The notes under the pieces: generated by a model
What the model was told of the DNA's origin: nothing
The model's database searches: none
The model's input: the letters and a program-made list of their open reading frames with translations, nothing else
Shown: positions 17,018 to 25,143 of the stretch, in pieces
Position numbering within the stretch: position 1 is the first letter of the stretch
Layout: each line of letters begins with the position of its first letter
Source of the DNA: Actinomadura meyerae
GTDB lineage: Bacteria > Actinomycetota > Actinomycetes > Streptosporangiales > Streptosporangiaceae
Direction: 5' to 3'
Assembly (NCBI RefSeq): GCF_900188445.1
Contig: NZ_FZOR01000034.1
Location: forward strand, 1-64,000
Length of the DNA: 64,000 nt
Made by a program: the position numbers and the translations under genes

Positions 17018-18120
17018 TTGAGAACCACCAGATGATCGCGGTGGATTATCTCGCGTTCGTACTCCGCGCCCAGCTCCCGGGCCAGCCAGCGCGTCGAGCG
17101 CCCCATCAGCTCCGGGATCTCCGACGCGTCGTAGTTCACCAGGCCGCGCGCGACGACGCGGCCGTCCGGGTCGCACAGGTCGACCGGGTCGCCGGCGGCG
17201 AAGTCGCCGTCCACGCCCGTCACCCCGGCCGGGAGCAGCGACTTGCGGCGCCGCACCACCGCCTCGACGGCGCCGGCGTCCAGCGTGACGCGGCCCTGGC
17301 CGGTGGTGGCGTGCGCGAGCCACAGGTTCCGCGTCGACATGCGGCGCCCCTCGGCCGGGTGGAACAGCGTGCCGACCCGGTCCCCGGCGAGCGCGTGCGC
17401 GGCGGACGCGGCGTTCGTCAGCACCACCGGGATGCCAGCGATGCGGGCCGCCTCCACCTTGGTGACCATGCCGCCCGTCCCGACGCGCCCGGACCGGCCG
17501 AGCTCGACGCCCTTCAGGTCGTCGGGGCCGCGGACGTCGTCGACGCGGCGGGCGCCGGGCCGGCGCGGGTCGCCGGTGTAGAGGGCGTCGACGTCCGAGA
17601 GCAGGACCAGCGCGTCCGCGCGGATCAGGTGGGCGACCAGCGCCGCGAGCCGGTCGTTGTCGCCGAACCGGATCTCGTCGGTGGCGACGGTGTCGTTCTC
17701 GTTCACGATCGGCAGGATCCCCAGCGCGAGGAGCTGCCCCAGCGTGCGCTGCGCGTTGCGGTGGTGCGAGCGGCGCATCATGTCGTCGGCGGTGAGCAGC
17801 ACCTGCCCGACCGTCAGCCCGTACCGGGCGAAGGACGAGGTGTACCGGGCGAACAGCAGGCCCTGCCCGACGCTCGCCGCCGCCTGCTGGGTAGCGAGGT
17901 CGCCGGGGCGGCGGGTCAGCCCGAGCGGGCCGAGCCCCGCCGCGATCGCGCCGGACGACACGAACACGATCTCGGTGCCGTCGGCGCGGCGCGCGGCGAG
18001 GACGTCCACCAGCGCGTCGATGCGGTTCGCGTCGATCGTGCCGCCCGGCGTCGTCAGCGACGACGAGCCCGCCTTCACCACGATCCGGCGGGCCTTGGCG
18101 ATCTCCTCGCGCTCGCTCAC
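17014..18120 (-). CDS. proB: Glutamate 5-kinase (368 aa)
   Basis: First enzyme of proline synthesis. It phosphorylates glutamate and is normally feedback-inhibited by proline. The amino-acid-kinase domain opens with RIVVKAGSSSLT and has FVSSGAIAAGL, NENDTVA and SDVDALYTGDPR. The C-terminal 90 residues (TLDAGAVEAVVRRRKSLLPAG) form the PUA domain. It overlaps proA by four bases and starts 19 bp after obgE ends, so obgE, proB and proA are likely one transcript. Confidence 0.96.
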   Translation of the reverse strand: MSEREEIAKARRIVVKAGSSSLTTPGGTIDANRIDALVDVLAARRADGTEIVFVSSGAIAAGLGPLGLTRRPGDLATQQAAASVGQGLLFARYTSSFARYGLTVGQVLLTADDMMRRSHHRNAQRTLGQLLALGILPIVNENDTVATDEIRFGDNDRLAALVAHLIRADALVLLSDVDALYTGDPRRPGARRVDDVRGPDDLKGVELGRSGRVGTGGMVTKVEAARIAGIPVVLTNAASAAHALAGDRVGTLFHPAEGRRMSTRNLWLAHATTGQGRVTLDAGAVEAVVRRRKSLLPAGVTGVDGDFAAGDPVDLCDPDGRVVARGLVNYDASEIPELMGRSTRWLARELGAEYEREIIHRDHLVVLK

Positions 18121-18139
18121 GATTCCCGGACCTCCCGCC

Positions 18140-19537
18140 TCACAGCCGGCCGTCGAGGCGGCGGTCGGTGCCGCGCGGTCCCATCGCGGCCTCGCCGGCG
18201 GGGACGTCCGGCTCCCAGTCGAACACGATCGAGTCGTCGGCGGTGCCGATCAGCACCGTGGCGCCCGCGTCGGCGCCCGCCTCCGCGAGGGCCTCCTCCA
18301 CGCCGAGCCGGGCGAGCCGGTCCGCGAGGTAGCCGACGGCCTCCTCGTTGGCGAAGTCGGTCTGCCGCAGCCACCGGACGGGCTTGGTCCCGGTGATCAG
18401 GTAGGTGTTGTCGCCGAGGTCCTTGACCTCGAAGTCGGTGTCGCCGCCGACCGGCTCCGGCCGGATCACGATGCGGGTCGGCTCAGCGGGCGGCAGCGAC
18501 GCGCGGAACTCCGCGACCATCGCGGCCATCGCGAACGACAGCTCCCGCAGGCCCTCGTGCGTCGCCGCCGACACCTCGAACACCCGCAGCCCGCGCGCCT
18601 CGAACTCGGGCCGGACCATCTCGGCGAGGTCGCGGCCGTCCGGGACGTCGACCTTGTTCAGCACCACGATGCGGGGCCGGTCCGACAGCGGCCGGTCGCC
18701 GAGCACCCGGTCGTAGGCCCGCAGCTCGCGCTCGATGACCTCGAAGTCGCTGAGCGGGTCGCGGTTCGGCTCCATCGTCGCGCAGTCGAGCACGTGCGCG
18801 AGGGTGGACGAGCGCTCGATGTGGCGCAGGAAGTCCAGGCCGAGGCCGCGGCCCTCGCTGGCGCCCTCGATCAGGCCCGGGACGTCCGCGACCGTGAACG
18901 TCGTGTCGCCGGCGCTGACCACGCCCAGGTTCGGGATCAGCGTGGTGAACGGGTAGTCGGCGATCTTCGGCTTCGCGGCCGACAGCGCGGCGATCAGCGA
19001 CGACTTGCCCGCGCTCGGGAACCCGACGAGCGCGACGTCGGCGACGCTCTTCAACTCCAGGACCACGTCCCGGGCCTCGCCCGGCTCGCCGAGCAGCGCG
19101 AATCCGGGCGCCTTGCGCTTGGCGGACGCCAGCGCCGCGTTCCCGAGCCCGCCGTTGCCGCCCTTCGCGACCACGTACCGGGTGCCCTCGCCGACCAGGT
19201 CGGCCAGCACCCGGTCGCCCTCCTTCACGACCGTGCCGTCCGGGACGGGCAGCACGACGTCGGCGCCGTCCGCGCCGGTCCGCATGCTGCCCTGCCCCTG
19301 CCTGCCGTTCCCGGCCTTGCGGTGCGGGCGCCGGTGGTACTCCAGCAGGCTCGCGGCGTTGGAGTCGACGACCAGGACGACGTCGCCGCCGCGCCCGCCG
19401 TTCGCGCCGTCCGGCCCGCCGAGCGGCTTGAACTTCTCCCGGTGGATCGAGGCGCAGCCGTTGCCGCCGTTGCCCGCCGCGACGTGCACCACCACCCGGT
19501 CGACGAACTGCGCGCCCGATCCCGCTCCTGCGGCCAC
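18140..19537 (-). CDS. obgE: GTPase ObgE/CgtA (465 aa)
   Basis: Essential 50S-associated GTPase. The glycine-rich Obg domain occupies about residues 1-160 (FVDRVVVHVAAGNGGNG, GPDGANGGRGG). The G domain follows with G1 GFPSAGKSSLI, G3 DVPGLIEGA and G4 NKVD. The C-terminal OCT domain covers about 360-440 and an acidic tail is present. The GTG start has GAGGAG seven bases upstream. An intrinsic terminator separates it from rpmA, so its level may be set below that of the ribosomal proteins. Confidence 0.96.
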   Translation of the reverse strand: MAAGAGSGAQFVDRVVVHVAAGNGGNGCASIHREKFKPLGGPDGANGGRGGDVVLVVDSNAASLLEYHRRPHRKAGNGRQGQGSMRTGADGADVVLPVPDGTVVKEGDRVLADLVGEGTRYVVAKGGNGGLGNAALASAKRKAPGFALLGEPGEARDVVLELKSVADVALVGFPSAGKSSLIAALSAAKPKIADYPFTTLIPNLGVVSAGDTTFTVADVPGLIEGASEGRGLGLDFLRHIERSSTLAHVLDCATMEPNRDPLSDFEVIERELRAYDRVLGDRPLSDRPRIVVLNKVDVPDGRDLAEMVRPEFEARGLRVFEVSAATHEGLRELSFAMAAMVAEFRASLPPAEPTRIVIRPEPVGGDTDFEVKDLGDNTYLITGTKPVRWLRQTDFANEEAVGYLADRLARLGVEEALAEAGADAGATVLIGTADDSIVFDWEPDVPAGEAAMGPRGTDRRLDGRL

Positions 19538-19564
19538 GGTGACTCTCCTCGGTGAAACCTGCTG

Positions 19565-19606
19565 AAAAAGGCGAAGGGACGGACCGTCGAACGGTCCGCC
19601 CCTTCG
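19565..19606 (-). terminator. Intrinsic terminator between rpmA and obgE
   Basis: On the minus strand a long hairpin (CGAAGGGG with CCCTTCG, then CGGACCG/CGGTCCG) is followed by a run of five T residues (19569-19565). This is the clearest rho-independent terminator in the window. Confidence 0.8.
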
Positions 19607-19628
19607 AAACGTCTGGAACCCAGGCGGA

Positions 19629-19886
19629 CTATTCCGCCGGCGGGACGATGCTCACCGCGTTGCGCCCGCGGTAGCGGCGGAACTGCACCGCACCCGCGAC
19701 CAGCGCGAACAGCGTGTCGTCGCCGCCGCGGCCGACGCCCGGGCCGGGGTGGAAGTGGGTGCCGCGCTGCCGGACGATGATCTCGCCCGCGTTGACGACC
19801 TGGCCGCCGAAGCGCTTCACGCCGAGGCGCTTGGCGTTGGAGTCGCGACCGTTGCGGCTGGACGATGCGCCCTTCTTGTGTGCCAT
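19629..19886 (-). CDS. rpmA: 50S ribosomal protein L27 (85 aa)
   Basis: Complete bL27 beginning MAHKKGASSSRNGRDS, with GQVVNAGEIIVRQRGT and HPGPGVGRGGDDTLFAL. The N-terminal tail reaches the peptidyl-transferase centre. There is no cleavable N-terminal extension of the Firmicutes type. It follows rplU after 14 bp and precedes a terminator. Confidence 0.98.
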   Translation of the reverse strand: MAHKKGASSSRNGRDSNAKRLGVKRFGGQVVNAGEIIVRQRGTHFHPGPGVGRGGDDTLFALVAGAVQFRRYRGRNAVSIVPPAE

Positions 19887-19900
19887 GAGACCGCTCTCCC

Positions 19901-20215
19901 TTACTTCCCGGCCTTGATACCGGTGATCTTGACCTCGGTGTACGGCTGGCGGTGGCCCATCCGCCGCTTGTACCCGGTCTTGTTCCGGTAGTGCATGATG
20001 TTGATCTTCGGGCCCTTGACCGCGCCGAGGATCTCGGCGGTCACCTCGTAGCGTGCGAGGTCGGCCGAGCCGCTGACGACGTTGTCGCCGTCCACGACGA
20101 GCACCGCCGGGAACGTGACGGTCGAGCCGACCTCACCGGCCAGCTTGTCGACGGTCAGCACGTCGTCGACGGCGACCTTCTCCTGCCTGCCGCCTGCGCG
20201 GACAATCGCGTACAC
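19901..20215 (-). CDS. rplU: 50S ribosomal protein L21 (104 aa)
   Basis: Complete bL21: YAIVRAGGRQEKVAVDD, VTFPAVLVVDGDNVV, MHYRNKTGYKRRMGHRQ, ending VKITGIKAGK. GTG at 20215 with GAGG eight bases upstream is the start that matches the family. The frame continuing to 20305 is leader sequence. First gene of the rplU-rpmA unit. Confidence 0.97.
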   Translation of the reverse strand: MYAIVRAGGRQEKVAVDDVLTVDKLAGEVGSTVTFPAVLVVDGDNVVSGSADLARYEVTAEILGAVKGPKINIMHYRNKTGYKRRMGHRQPYTEVKITGIKAGK

Positions 20216-20420
20216 CGCGGAAACCTCTCGTCTGCGCGCGCTTCCGGACTGAACCGGTCCCACGCGTGGCTTACCAGCCCCCGGATGGGGGCCTACCCCC
20301 GGCACCGGGCCGAGGGCGGCACGCCAGGAGAACCTGGCGCTCTCTGCTTGCCCTCACCGGATCGGCGAGGTGAGCACCGAACGGACCCCGGACGGGGTTC
20401 GCGGTGCGAGTTGGAGTGAC
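20216..20420 (-). promoter_or_regulatory. Structured 5' leader of rplU-rpmA
   Basis: The roughly 200 bases before rplU contain several strong hairpins: GCCCCC-GGAT-GGGGGC (20276-20292), CGCCAGG-AGAA-CCTGGCG (20321-20338) with a seven-base perfect stem, and a CCCCG/CGGGG stem near 20384-20399. This density of structure before a ribosomal protein gene suggests an untranslated regulatory leader of the L21 type. Specific ligand binding is inference. No gene lies here. Confidence 0.45.
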
Positions 20421-20453
20421 GCGCCTACGACGCGCCGAAGTACAAGGGTACCG

Positions 20454-20494
20454 GATGCCCTGACCGCAACGCGAACGCGCGCGGCCAGGGCGTC
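20454..20494 (-). terminator. Probable terminator of rne
   Basis: An imperfect 14-bp stem (GATGCCCTGACCGC with GCGGCCAGGGCGTC, two mismatches) and a loop lie 30 bp after the rne stop on the minus strand. There is no long T run. Confidence 0.45.
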
Positions 20495-20524
20495 CGGCCC
20501 CGTCAGTCGTGCCTCGCCGACCCG

Positions 20525-23500
20525 TCAGTCGTCCGAGGACTCGCCGACGTCGGCGGTGGCGCGGGTGCGCCGGGTGCGCCGCCGCCGGGCGGCCGGCTCG
20601 GGCTCGGGCTCGCCGCCGGTCTCGGTGGAGCCGGTCTCGGTGGAGCCGGTCTCGGCGGGCGCGGAGCCGTTGGCCTCGGCCGCCGCACCGTCCGCCGGGG
20701 CGTCCACCGCTTCCTCCGGCGCGGCCGGCGCGGAGCCGTTCAGCTCGCCGCCGGACGGCTCGGCGCCGTTCCTGGTCACCGAGACGGGCTCGGCGGCGTC
20801 CAGGCTGCCGGGGCCCGCGTCGGCCGCCTCCGCGGCGGCCTCGGCGGCCTCCACGGCGGCCTGGACCGGGGACTCGTCGATCTCGGGCGGCGGGCCCGCC
20901 GGACGCTTGGCCGGGCCCGACTTCTTCGCCCGGGACCGGGACGGCTCGGCCTTGGCCTTGGCCTCAGCGGCGGGCGCGGGTTCCGGCTTCGGCTCGGGCT
21001 CCCGCTCCTTCGGCTTGGCCTCCTGCTGGGAGAGCTTCTCCTCGACGGCCTTCTCGACCTCGCCCTTGCGCTTGCGGCGGCGGCCGCTCTCCTTGCCGGC
21101 CGCCTTGTCTGGCTTGGGCTCGACCGGCGTCAGCTGGACGTGGATGCCGCGGCCGTTGCAGCACTCGCAGGTCTCCGAGAACGCCTCCAGCAGGCCCTGC
21201 CCGACCCGCTTGCGGGTCATCTGGACCAGGCCCAGCGAGGTGACCTCGGCGACCTGGTGCTTGGTACGGTCCCGCGACAGGCACTCGACGAGGCGGCGGA
21301 GCACCAGGTCGCGGTTGCTCTCCAGCACCATGTCGATGAAGTCGATCACGACGATGCCGCCGATGTCGCGGAGCCGGAGCTGGCGGACGATCTCCTCGGC
21401 CGCCTCCAGGTTGTTGCGGGTGACGGTCTCCTCCAGGTTGCCGCCCTGGCCGGTGAACTTGCCGGTGTTGACGTCGATGACCGTCATGGCCTCGGTCTTG
21501 TCGATCACCAGCGAGCCGCCGGACGGCAGCCACACCTTGCGGTCGAGGGCCTTGGCGATCTGCTCGTCGATGCGGAACGCCGACAGGGCGTCCTGGTCGC
21601 CCGTCCAGCGCTCGACGCGGTCGGCGAGGTGCGGCGCCACGTACTCGACGTACTCGGAGACGGTGTCCCAGGCCTCGGCGCCGGACACCACCAGCTTGGA
21701 GAAGTCCTCGTTGAAGATGTCGCGGATGACGCGGATCGTCAGGTCGGGCTCGCCGTACAGCAGCGACGGAGCCGAGGCCGTCTTGACCTTCTTCTGGATG
21801 TTGTCCCACTGCGCCGCCAGGCGCGACACGTCGCGGGAGAGCTCCTCCTCCGTGGCGCCCTCGGCGGCGGTCCGGACGATCACGCCGGCGTTGTCCGGCA
21901 TGACCTTCTTCAGGATCGACTTGAGGCGGCTGCGCTCCTTGTCGGGGAGCTTGCGGCTGATGCCGGTCATCGAGCCGTCCGGCACGTACACGAGGTAGCG
22001 GCCGGGCAGCGAGACCTGGCTGGTGAGGCGGGCGCCCTTGTGGCCGAGCGGGTCCTTGGTGACCTGGACGAGCACCGACTGGCCGGACTTCAGCGCCGAC
22101 TCGATGCGGCGCGGCTGGCCCTCCAGCCCGGAGGCGTCCCAGTTGACCTCGCCCGCGTACAGGACGGCGTTGCGGCCCTTGCCGATGTCGACGAACGCCG
22201 CCTCCATCGACGGCAGGACGTTCTGGACCTTGCCCAGGTAGACGTTGCCCACGTACGACTGGTGCGTGGCGCGGTTGACGTAGTGCTCGACGAGGACGTC
22301 GTCCTCCAGGACGGCGATCTGGGTGCGCTCGCCCTCCTGCCGGACGACCATGACCCGCTCGACCGACTCGCGGCGGGCCAGGAACTCCGCCTCGGTGATC
22401 ACCGGCGGGCGGCGGCGGCCCTGCTCGCGGCCCTCGCGGCGGCGCTGCTTCTTGGCCTCCAGCCGGGTCGAGCCGCGCACCGAGCGCACCTCGTCCTCGG
22501 CGGCGGCGCGCTCCTCGCGGGCCGTGCGGACGTGCACGACGGTGTTCGGCGGGTCGTCGGCGTCGGCGCCGTTCTCGCCGTCGCCGCCGGAGCGGCGCCT
22601 GCGGCGGCGCCGGCGGCGGCTGGTGCCGGACTGGGCCTCGCCGTCGTCCTCGTCGTCGGCGGCCTCCTGCTCGGCCTCCTCCGCCTTGGGCTCCTTGTCC
22701 TTGTCCTTGTCCTTCTTGGCGGCCTTGGCGGACCGGGTGCTCTTGGCGCCCTTGCCGGCCTTGGGCTGCTCTTCCTTGGCCGGCTCCTCGGCCTCGGGCT
22801 CCTCGGCCTGCGCCTCGTCGTCGGCGCCCTCGCGGCCCCGGCCGCGGCCCCGGCCGCCGCGGCGGCGGCGCCGCCGGGACGGGCGGTCCTCGGAGTCGTC
22901 CTCGGCTTCGGGGCCGTGGTCGTGGTCGTCGTCGCCGGTGTCGCGCTCGGCGGCGGGCTGCTGCTCCGGCTCGTCCTTGGGACGGGCGGGCGCCTCGGCC
23001 TTCGGCTGCGGCGGCTGGAAGACGACCATCGGGGGCTGGAACGTCACGCCGGGGATGCCGACGCCGCTCGCGGGCTCGGTGTCGGACACCTGCTCGGGCG
23101 GCACCTCGGCGCCCGCGACCGGCACGGCGGGGATCTCCGGCACCGGCGGGACGGCGGGCGGCTCGGCGGCGGCCGCCGCGCGGCGGCGGGTGCGGGTGCG
23201 CGTGCGGGGCGCGGGGGGCTCCTCGGCGTCCGCCTCGGGCTCGGGGGTGGCCTCCGGGGAGGTCTCGGCGCCGGTCAGGGGGACGGGCGCGGGCGTCTCG
23301 GCGGCGGCCTTCGCGCCGCGGGCGCGGGTGCGGGTCCGGGTGCGCTTCGGCGGCTCGGGAGCCTCCTCGGCGACCGGCTCCGCGGGCTCGGACGCGGTCT
23401 CGGACTCAGGCTCGGTCTCGGACGCGGCCTCGGACGCGGCCTCCGGGGCGGACTCGGGCTCGGGGGCGGCCTCGGCCGCCGGGGCAGGCTCGGGAGCGGG

Positions 23501-23824
23501 CTCGGCCCGGGGGGCGGGCTCCTCGGTCTCCGCGACCGCGGCCTCGGGCTCTTCCTCTTCGGCCTCGACCTCAGCGGCCTCGGCTTCCACGGCCTCGGCG
23601 GGCTCCGGCTCCTCGCTCGCGGGCTCCTCGGCCTCGGCCGCGGGGGGCCGCGCGGGGGTCTCGTCCACCTCGGGCGGCGGACCGGCGGGCCGGCTCGCCC
23701 GGCGGGGGCGCGAGCTCACCCCGGCGCCCTGCTCCACCGCGCTCCCGTTCGCGGCGCTCCCGTTCTGGGTCGTCTCGTCATCGGTGCCGTCGGCCGCGGC
23801 CGAATCGACTTCGTTCTCAAGCAT
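20525..23824 (-). CDS. rne: Ribonuclease E/G family protein (1099 aa)
   Basis: Main endoribonuclease for mRNA decay and rRNA/tRNA processing. The catalytic core spans about residues 490-905. It contains an S1 domain (YVGNVYLGKVQNVLPSMEAAFVDIG), the magnesium-binding aspartates in TVIDVNTGKF (about 782) and VVIDFIDM (about 826), and the zinc-link CECCNGRG (about 886). The core is flanked by a 490-residue acidic N-terminal region rich in Glu/Ala/Pro and Arg clusters, and a 190-residue disordered C-terminal tail, both likely protein or RNA scaffolds. The same P-P-E-(V/I)-D-E-(T/S) motif (GPPPEVDE, GPPPEIDE) occurs once in each flank. Located upstream of rplU, as in other actinomycetes. Confidence 0.95.
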   Translation of the reverse strand: MLENEVDSAAADGTDDETTQNGSAANGSAVEQGAGVSSRPRRASRPAGPPPEVDETPARPPAAEAEEPASEEPEPAEAVEAEAAEVEAEEEEPEAAVAETEEPAPRAEPAPEPAPAAEAAPEPESAPEAASEAASETEPESETASEPAEPVAEEAPEPPKRTRTRTRARGAKAAAETPAPVPLTGAETSPEATPEPEADAEEPPAPRTRTRTRRRAAAAAEPPAVPPVPEIPAVPVAGAEVPPEQVSDTEPASGVGIPGVTFQPPMVVFQPPQPKAEAPARPKDEPEQQPAAERDTGDDDHDHGPEAEDDSEDRPSRRRRRRGGRGRGRGREGADDEAQAEEPEAEEPAKEEQPKAGKGAKSTRSAKAAKKDKDKDKEPKAEEAEQEAADDEDDGEAQSGTSRRRRRRRRRSGGDGENGADADDPPNTVVHVRTAREERAAAEDEVRSVRGSTRLEAKKQRRREGREQGRRRPPVITEAEFLARRESVERVMVVRQEGERTQIAVLEDDVLVEHYVNRATHQSYVGNVYLGKVQNVLPSMEAAFVDIGKGRNAVLYAGEVNWDASGLEGQPRRIESALKSGQSVLVQVTKDPLGHKGARLTSQVSLPGRYLVYVPDGSMTGISRKLPDKERSRLKSILKKVMPDNAGVIVRTAAEGATEEELSRDVSRLAAQWDNIQKKVKTASAPSLLYGEPDLTIRVIRDIFNEDFSKLVVSGAEAWDTVSEYVEYVAPHLADRVERWTGDQDALSAFRIDEQIAKALDRKVWLPSGGSLVIDKTEAMTVIDVNTGKFTGQGGNLEETVTRNNLEAAEEIVRQLRLRDIGGIVVIDFIDMVLESNRDLVLRRLVECLSRDRTKHQVAEVTSLGLVQMTRKRVGQGLLEAFSETCECCNGRGIHVQLTPVEPKPDKAAGKESGRRRKRKGEVEKAVEEKLSQQEAKPKEREPEPKPEPAPAAEAKAKAEPSRSRAKKSGPAKRPAGPPPEIDESPVQAAVEAAEAAAEAADAGPGSLDAAEPVSVTRNGAEPSGGELNGSAPAAPEEAVDAPADGAAAEANGSAPAETGSTETGSTETGGEPEPEPAARRRRTRRTRATADVGESSDD

Positions 23825-24031
23825 GCGGGCAATCTCCCGTCAGGCTCCCGGGCGCGTCCGCCCGTCCCGCCCGGGGGCGGATCGGGGCGGTGCGCCGCGC
23901 GGGAGCACCTCGTCAGTCATCGGCGTCGTCACGGCCGGACGGAGGTCCGGACACGACGACGAAGTCGTCGGGGGCGCGCCAGACGTACCCTGCGGGACCG
24001 GTTCCGTGCTCCCACGGCTTCGGTCCCCCGG

Positions 24032-24889
24032 TCAGGCGCTGACGGCATCCGCGCTCGCGGCGTCCCCGGGCTGCGGCCGCACAGGGCCGCGGGCCGTCTC
24101 GGCGTCGTCGCCGGACGGCAGGCCGATCTCCCGGTCGGGATCCAGGGGATCCGCGAGGCCACCGGTGTCCGCGTCGAGGGGCCCCTGCGCCAGCCTGATC
24201 ACCAGCGGTGGTGACGGCGGCGCGAGGTCGGCGACCTGGCGCAGTCCGGTGAGGATGTCGTCGGGTCGTACGGCCGGTGTGGAATGCCGAACAACCATTC
24301 GAAGTATCGCACAAGGGGCATCCGCCGCCTCAGCGGCGCGCCGGTCCAGCTCACACGCGGACACGGCGGCGCGCACGTCGAAACGGCGCCGTCCCTTCTT
24401 CGTGAGGCGTTCCACCTCGATGACCGGGGCGGCCATGAAGGCGGCCACGGCGGCGGCGGCGTCGCCCTCGGGCACGCCGTCCAGCCTGATCCGCCATTCG
24501 GACGCCTGGAGCCGATCGGCGAACGCGCCCGGCTTCACCGGTGCGTCGCCGCGGCCCGCCCGGACCGGCACGACATCGAGGATGTCGAGCCCGGGGGGCA
24601 GGGCCGCGTCCAGATCGGCCCGGATCCGCGCAGGGTCGCGGGTCTCGGTGAGCCCGATCTCGAGGTATTCCGCCTCACTGGCCACCCCTGTCGCCGCCGC
24701 ACCCGCGTACGAGATCTTCGGGTGGGGGGTGAATCCGCCGCTGAACGCGACAGGGATCCCGGCGCGCCTGACGGCGCGTTCCACGGCCCGGGAAATGTCG
24801 CGGTGGCTCGTGAACCGCAGCCTGCCCCGCTTGGCGTAGCGGACGCGCAGTCGCTGGGTCACGGGGGCCGGCGCCGGACCCTCCGGCAT
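24032..24889 (-). CDS. TIGR03936 radical-SAM-associated protein (DUF2344, 285 aa)
   Basis: Begins TQRLRVRYAKRGRLRFTSHRD, followed by the diagnostic FSGGFTPHPKISYAGA and EAEYLEIGL. These mark the DUF2344/TIGR03936 family, which is encoded next to, or fused to, the TIGR03960 radical SAM protein. The C-terminal 60 residues are acidic and low-complexity. No catalytic motif is visible. It may present a substrate, possibly tRNA, to the radical SAM partner, but this is not established. It lies between that partner and rne on the same strand, with a 142-base stretch before rne holding no clear gene. Confidence 0.88.
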   Translation of the reverse strand: MPEGPAPAPVTQRLRVRYAKRGRLRFTSHRDISRAVERAVRRAGIPVAFSGGFTPHPKISYAGAAATGVASEAEYLEIGLTETRDPARIRADLDAALPPGLDILDVVPVRAGRGDAPVKPGAFADRLQASEWRIRLDGVPEGDAAAAVAAFMAAPVIEVERLTKKGRRRFDVRAAVSACELDRRAAEAADAPCAILRMVVRHSTPAVRPDDILTGLRQVADLAPPSPPLVIRLAQGPLDADTGGLADPLDPDREIGLPSGDDAETARGPVRPQPGDAASADAVSA

Positions 24890-25143
24890 GGGTGCCAGGG
24901 TTCTGGTCCTTCCTACTCGTGTCGAGTCGAAAAACTAGGTCTCCCTATAGAGTACGGGTCCCCGAGCATCGTTCGGCCAAGCACGGGTGCCGCAACTCCC
25001 GGACCGCCGCTGCTCAGGGCGGTCCCGCAACCGCTTCCGGACACCCGGAAAGCCGCGCGGGTCGCCCGCGTCCGGGCCCCGGACCAGCGGGAGCCTCGGA
25101 CCGGCGTGAAGCTCGGACGGGCGGAGCCTCAGACCACGGAGCC

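Noticed and set aside
23913..24314. 133-aa frame between rne and the TIGR03936 gene
   Set aside because: It mostly overlaps the better-supported TIGR03936 gene in another frame and has no recognisable domain.
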